Below are positions 56,097-64,000 of a stretch of 64,000 nucleotides of DNA, piece after piece. Location: positions 310,001-374,000 of the forward strand of contig MU008161.1 in assembly GCA_010909165.1 (NCBI GenBank), in the 5' to 3' direction. Source of the DNA: Anthoceros angustus. Lineage: Eukaryota > Streptophyta > Anthocerotopsida > Anthocerotales > Anthocerotaceae. The notes under the pieces are model-generated. The model saw only the letters and a list, made by a program, of their open reading frames with translations, did not search any database and was not told where the DNA came from. The position numbers and the translations under genes are program-made. How positions within the stretch are numbered: position 1 is the stretch's first letter; each line of letters opens with the position of its first letter.

Positions 56097-59000
56097 ATGC
56101 AGGGGCTGCATGCCGCCGCCGCGCCTGCGGCAGCAGCGCCGGTCGCTGGATTTTCACTCTCCAATGCGGGCACAGCTCGGCGGAATGGGGCGCGCTCGGC
56201 CGCCTCCTGCTCCATGCCTGTACGCTCGGCCTTCCCCTCGCTGCAGTGGGCGGCGGGGGTGAGTGACAGGGGGAGGCCTGGGAATTGGAGCCCCGCTGCG
56301 GAATCCGGGTTTGCCCATTCTGGGATCTTCAGGCGGGTGTCCATTTCGGGGCTCACTGCTGCTGGGAGAAAGCGGCTTCCTGGACGCCAGCAGGTTGGAT
56401 CAGGGCTTCAGGTCCGTGCGCAGGCCACTGCGGCTGCCGGGGCCAGTGGGGCTGCTGCTCCCACGGATAAGATTTTTGGAGTGCCCAGGACTACCCTGAA
56501 GAAAGTCATACCTCTGGGTCTCATGTTCTTCTGCATTCTGTTTAATTACACTATTCTGAGAGATACCAAGGATGTGCTGGTGGTCACAGCCAAGGGAAGC
56601 AGTGCTGAGATTATCCCCTTTCTGAAGACCTGGGTGAATCTTCCCATGGCTATTGGCTTTATGCTCATTTACACCAAGCTCTCTAATGTGCTGTCCAAGG
56701 AGGCGCTTTTCTACTCGTGCATCCTTCCTTTCATAGGGTTTTTTGGTGCTTTTGCCTTCGTGTTGTATCCTCTTCGGGATGTGTTGCATCCCACGGCACT
56801 GGCAGAGTCGTTGCTTCTATCGTGGGGAGACAGGTTCATGGGACCGCTTGCTATTTTCCGCATCTGGTCCTTTTGTCTCTTCTATGTGATGGCCGAGCTC
56901 TGGGGCAGTGTTGTGGTATCCGTTCTCTTCTGGGGGTTTGCAAACCAGGTATATTTGAAACCAAGCTTTTTTCTGTGTCACAGTAGCTCAGCATTGCCTG
57001 CTCTGGCTCCTTGTCACCATCGGTTGATAGTGTTGGATGTCCTTTTTCCAGCCTTGAATTTATAGCTAATGCCTCCCCTGTTTTTTTCTGAAATGACTCG
57101 TCACAGATCACAACCGTGGATGAAGCTAAACAGTTTTATCCGCTCTTTGGACTTGGAGCAAATGTTGCACTTATATTTTCAGGCAAGACTGTGAAGTACT
57201 TCTCGCAGCTGCGAGGGAAGTTGCCCCCCGGTGTGGATGGCTGGGAGTACTCCTTGAAAGGAATGATGTCATTGGTGGTGATTCTGGGTTTTGCGATTTG
57301 TGGTATCTATTGGTGGGTCAACAAATTTGTCCTGAATGACCCCAGTCTTCCTAAAGCGGAGAAGAGGAAGAAGGTATGATACTGATGACATTTGTGATCT
57401 GCGCCAACGATTTGCAATTATGTCTCGATTTTGTCAGCTTTCCTGTGATGCGGGGACCAGGGTTTTTGAGATTTGTCTTTATTGTTCGTTGTCTGTAGAA
57501 GGAAAAGCCAAAGCTGGGCATGGTCGAAAGTGCAAAGTTTCTTTTGAAGTCCACCTATGTGAGGGACCTTGCTACACTTGTTGTGGCTTATGGTATAAGT
57601 ATCAATCTTGTGGAGGTTACCTGGAAGTCAAAGTTGAAGGCACAGGTATGTTTTCATTGTGCTGACGGTCTTGGTCCCAAAGATCCCGAAAATGATTATA
57701 CATATAACTCTTTTGGTGCATGTCCTCTTGCAGTTTCCCAACCCAAATGAGTACTCTTCTTTTATGGGAGACTTCTCAACTTACACTGGTGTTGCTACAT
57801 TCAGTATGATGCTTTTGAGTCGTGTCATCTTCCGGAAGTTTGGATGGGGTGTGGCAGCTGCCATTACACCGACGGTTCTGTTGGTCACTGGGGTGGCATT
57901 CTTTGCCCTGGTGCTTTTCAGTGGGCCCTTGACTCCAGCACTTGCTGGCCTTGGGCTTACTCCCTTGCTAGCTGCTGTCTACATCGGAGCCCTGCAGAAT
58001 ATATTCAGCAAGAGTGCCAAATATAGTCTGTTCGATCCATGCAAGGAAATGGCTTACATTCCTCTAGATGAGGATACCAAGGTAATAGCTCGATGACACC
58101 CCTGAGCTTAATGTTAATGTTTGCTCCTTCCCGCTTTTCTGCTGACTAACAAGGGGTGACGTGCTCTATCAACTTCTTGTTTTGCAGGTGAAAGGAAAGG
58201 CTGCAATTGATGTCGTTTGCAATCCCCTTGGCAAGTCTGGTGGTGCACTCATTCAGCAATTCTTGATCCTGGGTTTCGGATCTCTGGCTAACTCCACTCC
58301 GTATTTGGGAGCAATTCTCCTTGTTATTGTTCTAGCTTGGCTGTATGCTGCCCGCTCATTGGACAGACAGTTTACACCTCTTGTTCAAGAAGATTTGAAA
58401 GGCAAATTGCTGGAAGGCAAACTATCCACAATCTCATCTAGGCTACTGGGCAAGTCAGATTTTCCGAAGAAGGAGGTGAGATGACCTTCCATGGGGGTGC
58501 GGGGCCTGCAGGGTGGGCATGCTTGGCCGCCTTCTCTGTCCTCTGTCCTCTTCGGTAACTAGGTAACTAGGTAACTAGGTCTCATGTATGTCTCTAGACA
58601 AGAAACTGGTGAGGTACGGTGGTTTAACAGCCATGCCTGGTCCTTTGTCATGCGGGTCCTTGCTTAGGCCTTGGTTAGGTGCAGGCACCTCGTTTTTGAT
58701 GAAGCGGGTAAGTGTCATCTGGGCTTGGTCTTTCTGCAGTATGATGCTGAGTTTGTTGCAGCTGCTTTAATTCCTGGTTCGTCAGTTTTGTTATACCTGT
58801 TTGGCCAGGACTGGTGACAAAACATGTGCTCACAGTGTCTAGGGATGTCTTACAGAGGTTTTGTCACTAATCAAAACCTTCTGGGTGCAGGTGGCATACC
58901 GTTTTGTGAGTGTTCTGAATGAACAAGGTTTCATTGAGGGACGGTATGTTGCTGTTGTAGACGGGCAGATAGCTCCTAAACCTGCCCCTACTGTTGTGCC

Positions 59001-59136
59001 CCAAGCTGTCCCGACTGCATCGCCTAAGGCAGAGCAGAGTTTGGGCTCCAGCAACGGAGATGGGTCTGTTCGGGAGCAGACGGGACAGGAGGGAGACGCG
59101 GACAAGGGACCTGTGGTGCAGGCCCCATTGAAGTGA
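56097..59136 (+). CDS. NTT: Plastid ATP/ADP carrier (NTT family)
   Basis: Exchanges cytosolic ATP for plastid ADP and phosphate at the inner envelope. Exons 56,097-56,948; 57,107-57,373; 57,499-57,645; 57,734-58,081; 58,188-58,475; 58,891-59,136, all phase 0, 715 residues. The start at MQGLHAAAAP opens a transit peptide rich in Ala, Ser and Arg that ends near VRAQA (about 110). Then about twelve membrane segments. Charged residues that mutational work on the Arabidopsis carrier found important are at matching sites: Lys in ILRDTKD (159), Glu in MAELWGS (267), Glu in INLVEVTW (412); FDPCKEMAYIPLDED and NPLGKSGGALIQQF are intact. A longer Met start at 55,737 exists but lacks transit-peptide character. 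The last exon, Pro- and Gly-rich, makes the protein about 90 residues longer than Arabidopsis NTT1 and is the least certain part. Confidence 0.93.
58476..58890 (+). other. Last intron of the NTT gene, with alternative stop
   Basis: Donor AAGGAG|GTGAGA and acceptor GGGTGCAG|GTGGCA are both strong and in phase 0. If the intron is kept, the frame ends after two more codons (GTG AGA TGA), giving a 636-residue form close to the usual NTT length. TAACTAGG is repeated three times at 58,555-58,580. Confidence 0.55.
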
Positions 59137-59875
59137 TTTATGGTATTTATGGAACGCTGACAGCTGTGGGGGATGTCTGCACTCCTGTAGTGAGTGTTAA
59201 CGAGAAGTTTCCCCCTTTCACCAGCCGCCTGTGTTCCCGGCGGGAGTGGAAGATTTGGTTCAAGCAAGGTGGATACTTGACCTTACGTCTGTTGTAGGAT
59301 CACCACGGTGAGTAGCTTCGGGTACTATGGTAGACATCTGCCAGTTGTACAGGCCAAATTTTTGCAGCAATAGATCACACCAGCTGGTGCTATTGAGTAA
59401 GGGGCTGCCTTAAGGAACCGGGGTGCCATGTGCGTAAACTGGACCTGCTGAGAACACCTTTGTTTGAACTGGTTGCACCCAGCTCTGTGATGACAACCTG
59501 TACCACAGCGCCTGTGCTAGATCTCTCGTTTGACGACTTCTAAATGCAGGTGTAGTCGCACGTTGCGAGGACTACCAGGCTGAGAAATGTAGGCAGTCTA
59601 CTTTTGTATTAAGAATTAGCCACCTTGTTGCCTGTCCCCTTCATTCTTTCAAAATCAGCTCGTGTTCTTGGTGGGCCGACAGATCCTCTCCTTGTTTTTG
59701 TTGGGCGTAGAGGTAGTCGTGTCTGGTCTTGACGTCCCTTCCTATTCGCTTCCGACTTTGACCCGTCTCTTGATTGCTGCCTGGGAAACTGTTGTTTCAC
59801 CTTTTGCTGCTCCCTTGGCCCATTCGTTTAGTAGAAACGCCAGGCATACGAGTGTTCTGCAGTAACACAGATGAA

Positions 59876-62067
59876 ATGTTGGTTCCTTTTGCACGCATTG
59901 TGACCGCAACTTGCTCAGCGACCATGGCGGTCACCAATAGGGCGCGTTCATCGACATCTGCAGGGGCGGGAAGGGGAGAAGGTGATGCTTCTCCTACTAA
60001 GCAGGATGACCCTGTGAAGAGTGTCTCTAAGGCTAGACATGCTAGGGAAGATGCCCGTGCTAAGGAAGGCGAGCACCGGGAACGAGAGATCACCCTGCTC
60101 AAGGGAATCTGGCTGGCATCGATGTTTTTCTGCTTTGCGTTGGTCAAGGACTTGGCAGCGAATGCACGGCCGATGCTAACCGCCGACGGGGACGAACGCA
60201 GCATTGCGAATTTGAAGACATGGGTGACTTTGCCAGCGACTGTTGCGTCCTTGATCTTCTACTTGGAACTCTCCACTTTCGTATCCAAGAAGGCCCTTTT
60301 CTACAGCTGCATCATCCTCTTCCTGGGTTTGTTTATTGCTTCTGAATTTGTTTCTTTTCCGCGACAAGGAAGGTCCACAAGTTGGGCTGAGCCACCGATC
60401 TTCCTTCAAAATCTAGGCGTTCAACTGATTGGACGGCCTCTCGAATTTGTCCATATCTGGGCCACTTATCACCATGTTGTGCTTGATCTATGGGGCAGTG
60501 CAGTGGTGCCTGTCTTCTTCTGGGGCTTGGCTAATAAGGTACTCGGTCTAGACCATCTGCAATCTGTTGGCAGCATGTGGTGTGATTAAGAGCTGCTTCC
60601 AAGATTGCTCTCTCATGCTGTGCCTTGTGCTGAAACATTAAAGTTTGGTTGTGTGCTGTTTGAGAAGTTTGGGATATCGAACATGATGGACTAACTACAG
60701 TTGATACCTTCTTTGACATGGTAGGACATCCAAGGATGCATGTTCCTGGATGTGAGGGTGTCTGACGTGACATCGCTGTGCATGCTTCCTGACGTCCAGG
60801 GTTCGTCAAGGTGCATAGTTGACTGTTTGCAATTGGCTGCGTCCTCTCGGCACAGGCTGTAAGCATGGACGAGGCCAAACTGATATATCCATGGTTGGGA
60901 CATGTTTCGCATGGCGCCCACATCTTCTCAGGCCGGCTTGAGAAATACTTTGCGCAACTCCATCAATCTGAAGTTTATGCGTGGGTATCTCCAGTGAGAG
61001 CACATATGTATGTCATCGTTCTCCTGGGCATTGCGATCTGTGGGATTTATGGGCTTCTCATGGGCTCGGCGCTGGTGGATCACGGCCGTCACAAGGCAGA
61101 AACGACGCAACAGGTCCGCCAGCATCTAAAGCAAGTGGAGGTTTTCATTCCGCGCCTTTGTTCTGCTGTGTGCAGTGAACCTGTCAGAAAACGCTGAATT
61201 CCAGCCTGTTCTTGTTCTGTGCTTAGAACGAGGATACAAAGCAGAAGCAGCTGTACGTTCGAGACTTCACCATCCTAGTGCTGGCAAATGTGGCAGTGTA
61301 CAGCGTGGTGGAGCAAAGGTGGCGGTCCAAGGAGGTAAGTCACTGCAGGCCAATGTGGAACGGACTAACAGTCACACAAAAGCCATGAGTACTGGTAACA
61401 TCAAGCTGCACATGATGCCATGCAGCTTCAAGAGTCGCAAACGCTCATGGTATCTAAAGCCACCGGAGGAGCAGCAAAATTTGGCACGGCCCTGTTCAGC
61501 GTCTTCGTGTTGCGACATTCCGGCTGGGGAGTGGCTTCCGCCATCACCCCGACTCTGCTGCTGGGATGGCTGCTTGCACTCCTGGCATGGGGAGGGGCTT
61601 CACCATACGTGGACGCTGTGGGGCACATCATCTGCACCAACGCGCTCTACACCTTGGCCTATCCCTGTAAACAAATGGCTTACATCCCACTGGATGAGCA
61701 TTCCAAGGCAAGCCACAGTAGCGCACCAGTCTTTAGTGTGCAGCATCCCTGGTGCTGGCCTGAAAATGTTGTCCTCACTGTGTGTGCCTGCATCCCGCAG
61801 GCAAGGTTCAAGGCCATGGTGGACGTGGTGGGGAGCAAATACGGTGGAGTCCTTCTGCACCAACTGTTGCTACGGAAGTTCGGTCCCCAGCTGGCTGGAT
61901 CCTCTCCGTATGTGGAGGCCATCCTGGTTGTCAGTGCGGGGGCTTGGCTCACCTCTGCTGCGTCTCTCAACAGGCGGATGCACCATACCACACCTCCCCT
62001 TCCCTCGTCCTCCTCCTCCTCCCCCTCAGCCTCTCTGGAGCCCAATGTCAAAAACAAATCGGAGTAA
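59876..62067 (+). CDS. Diverged tandem copy of the NTT carrier
   Basis: Exons up to 60,538; 60,856-61,113; 61,227-61,334; 61,426-61,707; 61,801-62,067 join in phase. With the Met at 59,876 the protein has 525 residues; Mets at 59,774 and 59,924 are alternatives. The four introns sit exactly where the neighbouring NTT has its first four. Shared blocks: LKTWVTLP, SKKALFYSCI, VVPVFFWGLANK, MDEAKLIYPWLG, GWGVASAITPT and YPCKQMAYIPLDEHSK. Key changes: the RDTKD segment reads VKDLAAN (Lys lost), Glu of AELWGS is Asp, one linker and a membrane segment are shortened, and the tail is a Ser-rich run. The fourth intron uses a GC donor (AAG|GCAAGC). It keeps an open frame throughout, so it is either a young pseudogene or a carrier with altered substrate. 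Confidence 0.8.
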
Positions 62068-64000
62068 AGACGGTTACTGTTTCCTGATTCTCCCATCTGG
62101 CGTACGCATCCATCTACATCGTACAGACCACAGACCCTCATGTCCAGACCCTTAAGAGGCTTGGGGTGTCAGTCCATCCTTGGCTCTGAACAGGCAAGTG
62201 GATACCGTATCAAGCGTGAGCATGTGTGGGCAACAGTCTGTCAGGTATTCACGTGAAAAGATGCACGCATCGCTCACCTCAGGGCCTCAAAGGGACGGTG
62301 AGCACTTCGCCGACACCGAGGAGCTGCACGGAGCGAAGGCTTGGCACAGTGGAGGCCACACACTGCAAGCTGATAGACATATCTATCCTACTATCTGCGT
62401 ATCTCCACCATTCCTGAGAACAGGAGCAACAGCCCAAGCTACAAATTCATATTTCATATGCCGCTTCACGCCCTCGGCCAGGAGCCCAACTCCAAGGAGG
62501 AGGAAGTGATGAGAAGATGGTGGTGGGCATTCGGATCAGCTGACGCATCGTTGCCCCTTTCCCGGTGGTGGCCAGCCCGAGCCCACTACCCGCCTGCCGG
62601 CAGATACCGTTACGGTTAAACAGACATGATGCGAGAGCCGGAAGCAGCACAAACCGAAGTAGTTGGCACTCGGACAGGTGTTGTTGGGTGCTGGGTCATG
62701 GATGCCGCCATGAGGGCCCGGCACATGGAGACAGGAGGTGCGTTGGAAGTTGGAATTCGGCACTATGCAATCGGCCATGGTGGGCACTGGGTGCTAGTAC
62801 AAGAAGCAACATATGTACAACCAAACAGTGGTGGTGGCTACTGTTGGCGTACATTCTATCTACCTGTGATGCGAGCAACGCAAGCTGCCAGACTACGGGC
62901 GGACGGCGGGTTGCACTTTCTATTCGGAGCTGGCTGCGCAGGAACGACGTCATCTAGGGTAAGTTGGCGTGTTCACACGCTCGCAAGGCAGCGCCATGGG
63001 CCATGGCCGTGCAGTGGAGTGGCGATGTGGGGTCGTGTCATGCAACCAGGAGCCGGCGCCGGTCGGACACTGGACGTCTCCACTCTTGTTGGAAGCTGGA
63101 GGAAAGAAAAAGAAGGGGAAGAAGGAAAAATCCATCCCGTCCCGTCCCGTCCCGTCCCTTCCCCTCCCGGCGGCAGCGGCAGGCGCCCCCCTTGACGCAG
63201 GACCAACTGGGGGGCGTGCAATGTGCATCAGACATGGAAAGCTTCCCAAGTTCGTGCTCTCCGACGGGCTTCCGACACCGGGGCCCGGCCTGGCCCGGCG
63301 CCTCCTGCACTTGGGAGCAGGCTAGTCCGGGACCCGGGGCCCGGTCTGGAGCGCGCGTGCGATCCCGGGGCCCCACGCCGGGCCCCCTCCACCCGCTTTT
63401 GCCCTCCCTTCTCGCTCTCTGCTCGATTCCCGATCCCTCCGCTCCCTCAATTCCTCCCCAACTGGGGGCGGAAACTTGGAAGCACTCCCGGGCTGCTTGC
63501 TGCTGCTGCTGCTGCTGCGACAGGAGGTGCCAGCCCACAGAATACGCACATCGGTCACATCCCTTGATTTCACATGGCTCCGGGCCTGGGCCGTGCTTGC
63601 TCCACGTATTCCTGCTCGCTACAGTTTGCGTGAATGGAGTAGGCCACACCTTGTTTTTCTCACCGTTCTGGCTCCAGAAGTAGTTTATATTTTATGACAC
63701 CTCCGCCTCCCTCCTCCCCTAGATATCCGACAACTCCTCCTCCTCGTCATGCAGCAATCCAATCTTTGAACCACATCTAGAGTGGTAGAGTGGTCTACAA
63801 TAGCTCCTTCCCCATCTCTTGCACTTGCTGCATCAAATCTCGATGTCGTGTTCCCATTCCAATCTTATTACCACCTTGATTTCCCCTTCATGCAACAATG
63901 CAACAGTCTATGAGATGAAGGCTCTACAGATCACACCAATCTTGACCTAGTCTACGTAAACCTAGACTAGTTTACAACAGCGCCTCACCTCCTCCTCCAG
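62068..64000. other. 3' flank with low-complexity DNA, no gene called
   Basis: A (CCCGT)n-like run at 63,137-63,165, a (CTG)7 run near 63,500 and T/C-rich DNA at the end. A plus-strand open frame at 62,626-63,195 (189 codons; VGIRHYAIGHGGHWVLVQEA) has no motif I know and no clear splice context; I leave it uncalled. Confidence 0.4.

Noticed and set aside
55416-56356. Overlapping long minus-strand frames upstream of and across the NTT start
   Set aside because: GC-rich DNA rarely has stops; the plus strand codes for the transit peptide here and the minus frames show no family.
62626-63195. A 189-codon plus-strand gene after the NTT pair
   Set aside because: No motif, no splice context, and it runs into low-complexity CCCGT repeats; support is too weak to call.

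Overview
The window is nuclear DNA from a green plant of the streptophyte lineage (land plant or charophyte alga; I cannot place it more precisely). The evidence is spliced genes with GT-AG introns of about 60-450 bp, plant-type housekeeping proteins, chloroplast transit peptides on MraY and on an ATP/ADP carrier, and plant-specific families (SANT protein of the At2g47820 type, alkenal reductase, plastid NTT carrier). There are no operons, CRISPR arrays or rRNA genes, and I found no convincing tRNA.

Region 1 (1-15.9 kb) is a graveyard of mobile DNA. It holds a pair of LTR-like direct repeats around a copia-type Gag zinc knuckle, a minus-strand coiled-coil ORF, a non-LTR element (C2H2 finger start, then a reverse transcriptase core present as two tandem 1.2 kb copies), a block of broken minus-strand ORFs (5-8.5 kb), and, head-to-head with it on the plus strand, the remains of a gene that reads as a ParB-like domain followed by a bacterial-type (beta-class) DNA amino-methyltransferase (about 10.4-12.5 kb). 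This fossil is the most unusual thing I see in the window.

Region 2 (16.2-19.5 kb) is an intact two-exon SANT-domain gene on the minus strand. Region 3 (20-27.5 kb) is AT-rich intergenic DNA with tandem and dispersed repeats and a decayed Plavaka-like transposase. Region 4 (27.5-42.5 kb) is a housekeeping cluster: QCR6 (complex III hinge) and SRP14 transcribed divergently from a shared promoter, S-adenosylmethionine synthetase, plastid MraY (peptidoglycan), an alkenal reductase, a broken intron-less aspartate kinase copy, and ribosomal protein eS4. In four of these genes an intron touches or splits the start codon.

Region 5 (42.6-49 kb) is again repeat-rich, with a pogo-like DDE transposase pseudogene and the 3' end of a non-LTR element of the type seen in region 1. 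Region 6 (49-62.1 kb) holds a SEC14-like (CRAL-TRIO) lipid-transfer gene and two tandem ATP/ADP carrier genes: a canonical plastid NTT and a shorter, strongly diverged copy that keeps all four shared intron positions. The last 1.9 kb shows only low-complexity sequence.

The genes do not form one pathway. MraY, the NTT pair and the aspartate kinase relic are plastid-linked; QCR6 is mitochondrial; SRP14, eS4 and SAM synthetase are general housekeeping. All splice models were assembled by eye from reading frame, GT/AG sites and family similarity.
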